Shown one piece after another: positions 1-5,180 of a DNA stretch of 5,180 bases. Within the stretch, counting starts at the first letter, position 1. Each line of letters opens with the position of its first letter. The stretch is from CAYSLA01 sp964431685 (GTDB lineage Bacteria; Armatimonadota; UBA5829): contig CAYSLA010000215.1 in NCBI GenBank assembly GCA_964431685.1, positions 1 through 5,180 of the forward strand. Reading direction: 5' to 3'. The position numbers and the translations under genes are program-made. The notes beneath the pieces are model-generated. The model searched no databases. It saw only the letters and a program-made list of their open reading frames with translations, and was not told the DNA's origin.

Positions 1-30
1 GACCGCAGGGAGAAATCTTCCGTCGGTCAT
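1..30 (-). CDS. Start of a downstream dcw-cluster gene (first 10 codons; ftsL candidate by position)
   Basis: An ATG at 30..28 overlaps the TGA stop of rsmH in an ATGA arrangement and opens a frame reading MTDGRFLPAV that runs off the left edge without a stop. A weak purine-rich stretch (AGAGAGA) lies just upstream of this ATG. In many bacteria the gene after rsmH is ftsL, a small bitopic divisome protein, followed by ftsI; the position suggests ftsL. Ten residues are too few to identify a family, and FtsL is poorly conserved in sequence, so the identity is inference only. The 4-bp overlap with rsmH supports translational coupling and makes it likely that this is a genuine gene start. Confidence 0.5.
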   Translation of the reverse strand, partial: MTDGRFLPAV

Positions 31-965
31 AGTCTCTCTGCGCAGCGGAGCTTTGCGCTCCGGCTGCGCGGATTTTCTGCAATTTCCTCGGGCGTTGGCA
101 CTATCGGTCTTCTTGTGATGATATCCAGCATCTTGACCGCCCCACATCGGCATTCCGGTGCTCGCCTGTCGCATACGCACTGCCCGGCGTACTTCCGAAA
201 CACACTCTTTACGATACGGTCTTCCAGGCTATGGAAGCTGATGGCACAAATTCTGGCGCCACTTTTCAGTGATCTGATCGCCTGAGGCAGTGCTTCCTCA
301 ATAGCGTCTATTTCGTCGTTGGTACGTATTCTAAGCGACATAAACACACGTGTACTCGGATGAATATCCTGGTTCCGGTAGGCAAACCCTATCGCAGACC
401 TGATTATCTCGGACAACTGGCCGGTTGAGACAATAGGCTCTCGCTGCCTGGCTGCGACAATCGCCTCAGCAGCTTTGCGAGCGTATCTCTCTTCTCCGTA
501 CCGCCTTATGACATCTGTCAATTCGGCCACGCTGAGAGTGGCAATGATCTGGGCTGCGTCGGGAATCTGCTCGTCCCTGCCCATCCTCATATCGAGTCGC
601 TCATCTCGCGAGAAGCTGAAGCCGCGAGGGCCATCAAGTTGCCTGCTCGAGACTCCGAAGTCCGCGATCACTCCGTCCACCTCCGCGATACCCAGCCTGG
701 CCAGAATCGCCTCGTAGTCTCTGAAGTTGCCCTGGACAAGTCTGGCCACATTTTCGAACCTCGCCAGCCTGTCTCCCGCATACCCTATGGCTTCCGAATC
801 ACGGTCTATGCCGACCAGAACTCCGCTCGGGCCTATCGCTTCGCATATCTGCTCCGACATTGCCCCGGATCCCAATGTGCAATCGACGTAAACCCCGCCC
901 CATCTAGGGCGAAGCATCGAGATGATCTTACTGAGAAGGACCGGTGTGTGATGATATTCCGGCAT
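27..965 (-). CDS. rsmH: 16S rRNA (cytosine(1402)-N(4))-methyltransferase RsmH (MraW)
   Basis: RsmH is an S-adenosylmethionine-dependent enzyme that methylates N4 of C1402 in the ribosomal P site of 16S rRNA; it acts in the cytoplasm. The 312-residue product has the family signatures in order: N-terminal HHTPVLL (residues 5-11), SAM-binding loop DCTLGSGAMSE (28-38), acidic GIDRD (52-56), DFGVSSRQLDGPRGFSF (102-118) followed by LDMRM, the HPSTRVFMSLRI-NDE segment, and ISFHSLEDRIVK (from 242). A CxC-x6-CxC cluster lies at 263-274 and the tail RSRSAKLR is typical. The glycine loop reads GSGAMS where most relatives have GGGGHS, a mild deviation. I chose the ATG at 965 over the in-frame ATG at 992 because MPEYHHTPVLL matches the usual N-terminus and GGAGAGG lies 4 nt upstream. 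It overlaps the end of mraZ by 38 bp and the next gene by 4 bp, all one operon. Confidence 0.97.
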   Translation of the reverse strand: MPEYHHTPVLLSKIISMLRPRWGGVYVDCTLGSGAMSEQICEAIGPSGVLVGIDRDSEAIGYAGDRLARFENVARLVQGNFRDYEAILARLGIAEVDGVIADFGVSSRQLDGPRGFSFSRDERLDMRMGRDEQIPDAAQIIATLSVAELTDVIRRYGEERYARKAAEAIVAARQREPIVSTGQLSEIIRSAIGFAYRNQDIHPSTRVFMSLRIRTNDEIDAIEEALPQAIRSLKSGARICAISFHSLEDRIVKSVFRKYAGQCVCDRRAPECRCGAVKMLDIITRRPIVPTPEEIAENPRSRSAKLRCAERL

Positions 966-1494
966 CTTCCTCTCCAGCATCCTGGCTTGCATTCGGGTTC
1001 ATCAGCGTCAAGCCGGCGGCGATCAAGCTATTGGGGTCTTCGTTTTCCTTTCGGTATATCGCCAACCTGTCCGGTGCCCAAATCTCCGCATAGGATCCAC
1101 ACCCGCAAACTACCAGGTCTCCATCCGACATTATGCCGGCGTATCGTCTGTGCTCTGGAGTGAGCTGAACGCGGTTCTGGTTATCGGCCTTTGTGTGAAC
1201 CATCTCAGAGAAGAAGTGCCGCTGAATCCTCGATATCTCAGGGTTCAGCAGGATTGTGAGCGCATCTCCCGCCAGTGTCAGCAGTTGTTGTCTGAGTTGA
1301 TTGGCAAACGGCTCACTGAGAACTAGCAAACATCCGACGCCTTTGGTAATATAGAACTCAACTCCGACGGAGCTCCTGATTGACCTTGGTAAAATAAATC
1401 TGCCAGTGTTGTCGAGCGTGTGGGTATACGTCCCGCCGAAAAGCGGGGCTGCGTTCAGTGTTTGCCCTCCTTGCATATTCCCTTGAGTTACCAT
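928..1494 (-). CDS. mraZ: Transcriptional regulator MraZ, long form with extra C-terminal tail
   Basis: MraZ is a DNA-binding protein of the AbrB-like double swapped-hairpin fold that forms a ring and controls its own dcw operon. Two copies of the fold are visible, each with the DxxxR motif: DNTGR at 28-32 after GGTYTHTL, and DNQNR at 104-108 followed by the YAGI and AEIW segments. The core ends near residue 150. The remaining 38 or so residues are acidic and polar, longer than the roughly 145-150 residues usual for the family. The 3' end of the gene overlaps the first 38 bp of rsmH, so part of the tail may exist because of that overlap. The start is uncertain: ATG at 1494 (188 aa), ATG at 1476 (182 aa), or an in-frame CTG at 1458 (176 aa), which is the one best placed behind a perfect SD (AAGGAGGG). 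Confidence 0.95.
   Translation of the reverse strand: MVTQGNMQGGQTLNAAPLFGGTYTHTLDNTGRFILPRSIRSSVGVEFYITKGVGCLLVLSEPFANQLRQQLLTLAGDALTILLNPEISRIQRHFFSEMVHTKADNQNRVQLTPEHRRYAGIMSDGDLVVCGCGSYAEIWAPDRLAIYRKENEDPNSLIAAGLTLMNPNASQDAGEEDAGISSHTGPSQ
1465..1472 (-). promoter_or_regulatory. Perfect Shine-Dalgarno inside the mraZ frame, placed for a CTG start
   Basis: AAGGAGGG lies 18 nt inside the open frame that begins with ATG at 1494. Six bases later (CAAACA) comes an in-frame CTG at 1458-1456. No ATG, GTG or TTG follows at a normal distance. The ATG at 1476 has only a weak AAGGGAAT just ahead of it, and the ATG at 1494 has no SD. Starting at the CTG gives an N-terminus nearer in length to ordinary MraZ proteins. 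Whether CTG is used, or the SD sits by chance in the QGGQ codons, cannot be decided from sequence alone. Confidence 0.5.
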
Positions 1495-1540
1495 GTAAAA
1501 ACAGCGAGTCCTCTAATATGGATTATGAAGCGAGAATCAT

Positions 1541-1587
1541 CACCAGTAAAACTCCACCAAAGCACCAGCAAATGAAGTTTATCACCA
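1541..1587 (-). promoter_or_regulatory. TGGTG repeat cluster, candidate MraZ operator
   Basis: Four copies of TGGTG on the minus strand begin at 1587, 1567, 1559 and 1545. The first lies between the -35 and -10 boxes and the other three lie at and just after the expected transcription start. Three of them (1587, 1567, 1545) are 20 and 22 bp apart, close to two helical turns. MraZ proteins are known to bind short clustered direct repeats rich in TGG or GTG upstream of mraZ and to autoregulate. The exact repeat and its spacing vary between lineages, so assigning these copies to MraZ is inference from position and pattern. Confidence 0.5.
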
Positions 1588-1604
1588 TTTTCCTGCCAAG
1601 TCAA
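1576..1604 (-). promoter_or_regulatory. Sigma70-type promoter of the mraZ-rsmH operon
   Basis: Reading on the minus strand, TTGACT (1604-1599) and TAAACT (1581-1576) are separated by exactly 17 bp. Each differs from consensus at one or two positions (TTGACA, TATAAT). The expected start of transcription is near 1569, giving a 5' leader of about 75 nt before the first mraZ ATG. It is the best promoter match in the divergent intergenic region, faces mraZ, and overlaps the TGGTG repeats that may be the MraZ operator. Confidence 0.7.
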
Positions 1605-1641
1605 GCGCTTTTCGGGAAGTTTCTCAATTATTTTCTTGCGC

Positions 1642-1671
1642 TCCAATGGTAGTCGCTGGATTACCAATGGA
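1642..1671 (+). promoter_or_regulatory. Imperfect palindrome upstream of nfeD, possible operator
   Basis: TCCAATGGTA (1642-1651) and TACCAATGGA (1662-1671) form a dyad with 9 of 10 pairs matched and a 10-nt spacer. The CCAATGG element therefore also occurs twice in direct orientation 21 bp apart. A third, inverted CATTGG follows at 1676-1681. The array lies 70 to 110 bp before the nfeD start codon. I saw no convincing sigma70 promoter for nfeD here, so this may be a regulator site in a promoter region I cannot recognise. No function is assigned. Confidence 0.3.
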
Positions 1672-1753
1672 AGGACATTGGTGAAGAGGGGGCTAAGATA
1701 GACATGAGGCAAACGGGCAATCGCAGACCGATGCCGAGTGAGGAGACCTGAGA

Positions 1754-3076
1754 ATGAGCAGATGCTGTCTCGTAGTGTTGGCAATCGTAGTCCTGGCTGC
1801 GATGTGCTTGGCCGCTCCCGATGGGCCCGCACCGGTCTATGTCCTGCAGATGGATAGTCACATCGATCCGTCCATGGCGGCGTACGTTATCGACGGCATA
1901 GACAAGGCCGAATCGGACAACGCTCAGGCGGTTCTCATTACCATGGACACGCCCGGCGGCCTGATGGATTCAATGGACAAGATCGTCAAGAAGATGCTGA
2001 GCGCGAACATCCCCGTGATCGTGTATGTCTGGCCGGATGGGGCCAAGGCCACCTCAGCCGGCGTTTTCATACTAATGGCATCTCACGTCGCGGCGATGTC
2101 CCCGGTCAGCAACATCGGATCAGCCAGCCCTGTATCGGTCAATCCCTCGGGCGAAGGAGAGGGCATGAGCGAGACCATGAAGAAGAAAGTCACCAACATG
2201 GCCGCCGAGTCTATCCGGAGCGTTGCCGAGAAACGCGGCAGAAACGCAGACTGGGCTGTAGAGGCAGTCACCAAGGCTGCGAACATCACCTCCACCAAAG
2301 CTCTTCAGAACAACGTCATCGATATTATCGCTAAGGACAAGGCCGACTTGATGCGTCAGTTGGATGGCCGCAAGGTCAAGGTCACCGACTCGAGGACGGT
2401 TACGCTCAGGACTTCCGGGGCTCCGCTCGAAGAGATACCGATGGGTATGTGGGACAGGTTCCTGCACTACCTGAGCAATCCTATGGTGGCGATGTTCCTG
2501 TCGCTGATCGCAATGTATGGCATCATCTACGAACTGGCCAGTCCGGGTTCGATATTTCCAGGCGTGATAGGCGGAATCGCCCTCATTCTGCTGCTCTATT
2601 CGTTCAGCGTGATACCCATCAATGCCGCTGGGATCGCGTTCGTCGTATTTGCTATAGTGTTGTTTCTTGCGGAGTTCTTTGTGCCGGGAACCGGCATACT
2701 TACTGTAGGCGGCATCGTGAGCATGTTCTTCGGGCTGATGATGCTGTTCAGATCGACGGAGGGTTTTATGGTACCGTTGTGGACAATCGGCTTTGTGTCG
2801 GTGGTCACGGGCGCGTTCTTCCTGTTTGTCGTGGGCATTGGGGTGCGTGCCCTTAAGAAGCCATACATCTCCGGGCGAGAGGGCGTTGTCGGGCATAGAG
2901 GGCGTGCGAAGACTGATCTTGCCCCGGTTGGGAAGGTGTCTGTGGACGGAGGATTGTGGACCGCGACTGCGCAATCAGGATCGATAAGCAAAGACTCGGA
3001 GGTAGTGGTCACGGCAATGGATGGACTCAGACTCACTGTTCGTTTGGCCGATAGTGAAAGATCGGCCGATGGTTAG
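1754..3076 (+). CDS. nfeD: Full-length NfeD membrane-bound serine protease (ClpP-class, NfeD1b/PH1510-like)
   Basis: This is a 440-residue membrane protein with the complete long-NfeD layout. Residues 1-21 form a signal peptide or first membrane anchor. Residues about 27-215 are a ClpP/SppA-like protease domain. Residues about 238-365 hold several membrane segments, and residues about 372-433 form the NfeD OB-fold (SGREGVVGHRG, then GLWTATAQSG). By alignment from memory with Pyrococcus horikoshii PH1510, the nucleophile is S101 in ATSAG and the general base K145 in KKKVTN; the oxyanion loop is TPGG at 66-69 and the GRN motif is at 162-164. All key residues are present, so it should be active. 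In archaea the homologous protease cleaves the hydrophobic C-terminus of its partner stomatin. AGGAG at 1741-1745, 8 nt before the ATG, supports the start. The stomatin gene follows after 21 bp in the same operon. Confidence 0.95.
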   Translation: MSRCCLVVLAIVVLAAMCLAAPDGPAPVYVLQMDSHIDPSMAAYVIDGIDKAESDNAQAVLITMDTPGGLMDSMDKIVKKMLSANIPVIVYVWPDGAKATSAGVFILMASHVAAMSPVSNIGSASPVSVNPSGEGEGMSETMKKKVTNMAAESIRSVAEKRGRNADWAVEAVTKAANITSTKALQNNVIDIIAKDKADLMRQLDGRKVKVTDSRTVTLRTSGAPLEEIPMGMWDRFLHYLSNPMVAMFLSLIAMYGIIYELASPGSIFPGVIGGIALILLLYSFSVIPINAAGIAFVVFAIVLFLAEFFVPGTGILTVGGIVSMFFGLMMLFRSTEGFMVPLWTIGFVSVVTGAFFLFVVGIGVRALKKPYISGREGVVGHRGRAKTDLAPVGKVSVDGGLWTATAQSGSISKDSEVVVTAMDGLRLTVRLADSERSADG

Positions 3077-3097
3077 AACCGAAAGGAAGGTTGTGGA

Positions 3098-3858
3098 ATG
3101 GCTCCTTATATCGGCTTTGTGATTATTTTCGGGATTATCGTGCTGATCAACTCGGTAAGAGTGGTCAAGGAATGGGACCGCGGCGTGCTGCTGAGGTTTG
3201 GCCGCTTTTACGAAGTCAAGATGCCTGGAATCAGGTTCGTCTGGCCGGTCATCGACAAGATGCTGGTAATCGACACACGCGTTGTTACCATGGATGTGCC
3301 CAAGCAGGAGATCATCACACGCGACAACGTGTCCGTAATGGTGGATGCGGTTGTGTTTTTCCAGGTGATGAACGCGGAGTTCGCGGTGACCAAGGTCGAG
3401 AACTGGGTGCGCGCAACCAGCCTTATCGCTCAGACGTCACTTCGAAGTGTGATTGGACAGGCGGAGCTGGACGAATTGCTCTCCGAACGTGAGGCGATCA
3501 ATATCCGCCTGCAGACGATCATCGACGAGGCCACTGAGCCGTGGGGGATCAAGGTTGTAAGCGTGGAAGTGCGCGATGTTGTGCTGCCGGAGACAATGAA
3601 ACGCGCGATGGCGAACCAGGCGGAGACAGAGCGTGAACGCCGGGCGAAAGTCATCAACGCCGAAGGCGAGTTTCAGGCTGCTCAGAAGCTGGCCGACGCC
3701 GCTAAGATCATAAGCTCCTACCCACAGGCGCTGCAGCTCAGGTTCCTGCAGACCCTCTCCGAGGTCGGCGCGGAACACAATTCGACGATAGTCTTCCCAG
3801 TGCCCATAGATCTGCTGACGTCATTCATGAAAGCAGCAGACGCGATGAAGAAGGAAGA
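3098..3858 (+). CDS. Stomatin/slipin, SPFH-domain membrane protein (3' end lost in gap)
   Basis: Slipins are oligomeric membrane-scaffold proteins linked to membrane microdomains. Residues about 4-19 form the N-terminal membrane hairpin or anchor. The SPFH domain follows (EWDRGVLLRFGRF, PGIRFVWPVID, GQAELDELLSERE, WGIKVVSVEVRDVVLP). A charged coiled-coil (QAETERERRAKVINAEGE) and the typical C-terminal block SSYPQALQLRFLQTLSEV and TIVFPVPIDLL come last. The 253 readable residues are nearly the usual length of a bacterial slipin (about 250-260), so the stop is expected only a few codons into the unknown bases. The apparent continuation beyond the gap is not protein. AAGGAAGG at 3083-3090 lies 7 nt before the ATG. 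It is the standard partner of the upstream long NfeD. Confidence 0.95.
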
Positions 3859-3958
3859 NNNNNNNNNNNNNNNNNNNNNNNNNNNNNNNNNNNNNNNNNN
3901 NNNNNNNNNNNNNNNNNNNNNNNNNNNNNNNNNNNNNNNNNNNNNNNNNNNNNNNNNN
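3859..3958. other. Assembly gap of 100 unknown bases
   Basis: The run of N is exactly 100 long, the common placeholder for a gap of unknown size. It removes the 3' end of the stomatin gene and anything between it and the repeat at 3987. Gene order across it rests on scaffolding, not on read sequence. Confidence 0.98.
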
Positions 3959-3986
3959 CCGGTGTGCCGGCTGAACTTGATTGCCG

Positions 3987-4033
3987 CACCTCCCTCTAAC
4001 CCCCCTCCGAAACGGAGGGGGGAGGGGGAGGTG
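3987..4033. repeat. GC-rich imperfect hairpin, probable dispersed palindromic repeat
   Basis: The left arm 3987-4009 and right arm 4013-4033 pair around an AAA loop. There are 10 perfect inner pairs (CCCCCCTCCG with CGGAGGGGGG), a two-A bulge at 3998-3999, then 11 outer pairs with a single T-G wobble. Neither strand has a T-run after the stem, so it is not a standard intrinsic terminator, although it lies just downstream of the minus-strand 295-residue gene and could shield its mRNA 3' end. Position 29 bp from an assembly gap and near-perfect symmetry fit a REP- or MITE-like interspersed repeat that broke the assembly. Only one copy is visible in this window, so the repeat status is inferred. 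Confidence 0.7.
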
Positions 4034-4077
4034 TTCCGCGTTGCATCAATATAGCGGTTGATGTCGGGTCTTCTCAT
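4033..4077 (-). pseudogene. Possible start of a third operon gene running into the palindromic repeat
   Basis: After the stop of the 295-residue gene, the minus strand shows AAGGTGG, six bases, then ATG at 4077 (an in-frame ATG also lies at 4083). The frame begins MRRPDINRYIDATRN, which looks like ordinary protein, and then enters the repeat, where it becomes low-complexity translation of the hairpin (SPSPLRFGGG) and continues into the unknown bases. This may be the N-terminus of a gene cut by insertion of the repeat, or chance. I do not recognise a family. Confidence 0.25.
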
Positions 4078-4097
4078 GGCCATCCACCTTCTGGGAG

Positions 4098-4985
4098 TCA
4101 GCGAACGAACCAGCGGATCGCGTAGTGCCCCTCGCTCTTCCGGAACTCCAGTGTATACGGATCACACAGCCAGCGTGCCACAAATCCGTCGGTGCGCACC
4201 ATCAGCCAGCCGAAGTCCCACGCTCTGCTCTCGTAACTCATAGGGATGGCCGGTCTAACGCGCACTATTGGCTGGCATCCCGCGGAGAATATTCTTCGCT
4301 GCGTGCTGTAGTATCCCGGCCCGGTCTGTACGAAGATTTCGTGGTCCAGGTCGCTGCCGAGATCGCAGCACAATCCGCGAATTCCCACTTTCACTTCACT
4401 GCCGTGGATGAACGCTTCAGTCAGTTCGTCGAGACAGCCTCCGGTTACTGCTCCATCAGAGGCGTGAGAGAACACCTCTCGCCAATCATCCCTCACGAAA
4501 TAGCGAAAGCTCTCAAAGAGGTAGGTGAAGTTGCTGCTGGGAGCATTCGTTCCCGTATCCCATGCGTCGTGTTGTATGTACTTAGGCATGTCGCTGTGAT
4601 CATCCAGCGGCGACGGCCCAATTGTGCCATCAGCCGTCTGCCCGTCCAGGAACGGTCTGGCAATCGCCTGTCTGCCGTCCTGATTGTACATAAAGAATGA
4701 CATCGAAGCCCGCGGGCCAAAACCATCCGGCGGAGAGATGGGCATCCGGAGGTTCATTATCCCCGCCACCCACCGATTGTCAACCAGGTAGGTTACTCGG
4801 AAGTCGCTGACCTCCTTCACCAGTTCGCGGTTGCTGGATCCCGGTTCAAGATGCTCGTCGTGACGAAACTCCGTGTAGATTCGCAGGTCTGCGCCGTTAC
4901 TGATGGCTGCCTGCAGCGCGGTATCGCTGCCGGACGTGACACTGCATTTGTTGTCCAACTCCAAAACGTTCTTCCAAGCTGCCAA
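4098..4985 (-). CDS. Uncharacterised 295-residue protein, coupled to a sialidase-like gene
   Basis: I do not recognise a named family. The product is soluble-looking, with no signal peptide or membrane segment, and is rich in aromatic residues, Asp and His. Blocks that look conserved are ADLRIYTEFRHDEH (32-45), FGPRASMSFFMYNQDGRQAI (89-108), ARPFLDG (109-115), PSPLDDHSDMPKY (124-136), NAPSSNF (147-153), RYFVRDDWREVFSH (161-174), DHEIFVQTG (214-222) and WDFGWLMVRTDG (256-267). There is no Asp-box. The start is TTG: GGAGG lies 8 nt upstream, within the last codons of the upstream gene, and no ATG, GTG or TTG downstream has comparable support. Only 4 bp separate it from the upstream stop, so co-translation with the sialidase-like protein is likely. 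A carbohydrate-related role would be a guess from context. Confidence 0.85.
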   Translation of the reverse strand: MAAWKNVLELDNKCSVTSGSDTALQAAISNGADLRIYTEFRHDEHLEPGSSNRELVKEVSDFRVTYLVDNRWVAGIMNLRMPISPPDGFGPRASMSFFMYNQDGRQAIARPFLDGQTADGTIGPSPLDDHSDMPKYIQHDAWDTGTNAPSSNFTYLFESFRYFVRDDWREVFSHASDGAVTGGCLDELTEAFIHGSEVKVGIRGLCCDLGSDLDHEIFVQTGPGYYSTQRRIFSAGCQPIVRVRPAIPMSYESRAWDFGWLMVRTDGFVARWLCDPYTLEFRKSEGHYAIRWFVR

Positions 4986-4989
4986 TTAG

Positions 4990-5180
4990 CTAACCTCCGA
5001 TATCAAGCTTGAACCAGCGGATCACCGACACGCAGTCTTCGTAGCACCAGAACGCCACAAACACCGTGCCGTCAACCAGGTGCGTCACACACGGCGCGCC
5101 GAAGCGCAGCACGTTGAAGTTGTGAGCCATGTTCTCTGTGGTGGCTGTCAGGCCGCTTGCCTGCTGACCCCAGAGCGGGG
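4990..5180 (-). CDS. C-terminal 62 residues of a probable BNR/sialidase-family protein (partial)
   Basis: An open frame enters from the right edge and ends at TAG (4992..4990). The tail reads PLWGQQ, then LRFGAPCVTHLVDGTVFVAF, then WCYEDCVSVIRWFKLDIGG. The pattern of an FGAP/FGFP motif, a DG turn, a VAFWC strand, an EDG-like acidic turn and a final IRW strand is what I associate with the last blade of exo-alpha-sialidase-type six-bladed propellers (BNR families), in which DG-[VL]-[LV]-V-[AV]-FWC-x-EDG precedes the end of the protein. Catalytic residues and Asp-boxes would lie outside the window, so enzyme activity cannot be judged; many relatives are only annotated as sialidase-like. The last codons (GGA GGT) double as the SD of the next gene. 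Confidence 0.7.
   Translation of the reverse strand, partial: PLWGQQASGLTATTENMAHNFNVLRFGAPCVTHLVDGTVFVAFWCYEDCVSVIRWFKLDIGG

Noticed and set aside
639..1163. 174-residue plus-strand open frame
   Set aside because: It lies opposite rsmH and mraZ, which have clear family motifs; its translation has no recognisable domain.
1635..1664. TTGCGC-N17-GATTAC as a promoter for nfeD
   Set aside because: The -10 box is too far from TATAAT to support; no better plus-strand match was found.
1541..1681. Short repeats considered as a CRISPR array
   Set aside because: The units are only 5-10 bp, irregularly spaced and lie in a promoter region; there are no spacers or cas genes.
1488..1832. Minus-strand open frame crossing the divergent intergenic region
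   Set aside because: It covers the mraZ promoter and the nfeD signal-peptide region, and lacks an SD and a plausible protein composition.
2120..2974. 284-residue minus-strand open frame
   Set aside because: It is a shadow of nfeD; the product is His/Arg/Gln-rich without a domain and has no ribosome binding site context.
3987..4033. Hairpin as a rho-independent terminator
   Set aside because: No T-tract follows the stem on either strand, so I list it as a repeat instead.
3859..4054. Apparent C-terminal extension of the stomatin through the gap
   Set aside because: The gap length is arbitrary, so the frame across it has no meaning, and the part after the gap is translation of the hairpin repeat.
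4125..4700. 191-residue plus-strand open frame
   Set aside because: It is antisense to the 295-residue gene, whose TTG start, SD and operon context are much better supported.

Overview
This window looks like metagenome-derived bacterial DNA of moderate GC, interrupted by exactly 100 unknown bases, the usual placeholder for a scaffold gap. A bacterium is certain from the mraZ-rsmH start of a division and cell-wall (dcw) cluster. The phylum cannot be fixed. A TTG start, strong Shine-Dalgarno (SD) sites, and a sialidase-like gene paired with a conserved-looking hypothetical would fit groups such as Armatimonadota or Planctomycetota, but this is only a guess.

Left part (1-1494, minus strand): the start of a dcw operon, read leftward. 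mraZ (transcription regulator) overlaps rsmH (16S rRNA m4C1402 methyltransferase) by 38 bp. rsmH in turn overlaps, by ATGA, the first ten codons of another gene that leaves the window; ftsL is the positional candidate. A good sigma70-type promoter (TTGACT-N17-TAAACT) lies upstream, and four TGGTG repeats within and after it are a candidate MraZ operator. mraZ has a perfect SD placed to serve an in-frame CTG rather than either upstream ATG.

Middle (1495-3858): a 259-bp divergent intergenic region, then on the plus strand a two-gene membrane module. It encodes a full-length NfeD protein (ClpP-like serine protease, membrane segments, OB-fold) and, 21 bp later, a stomatin/slipin of the SPFH family. 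This is the classic NfeD-stomatin pair, thought to act in membrane-domain organisation and stomatin processing. The last residues of the stomatin fall in the gap.

Right part (3959-5180, minus strand): a compact GC-rich hairpin next to the gap, probably a dispersed palindromic repeat. Beyond it are a 295-residue protein of unknown function (TTG start) and the C-terminal 62 residues of a probable BNR/sialidase-family protein. These two genes are 4 bp apart, and the SD of the downstream gene lies inside the last codons of the upstream one, so they are almost surely one operon. Because of the gap, the linkage of this part to the rest depends on the scaffolding being right.
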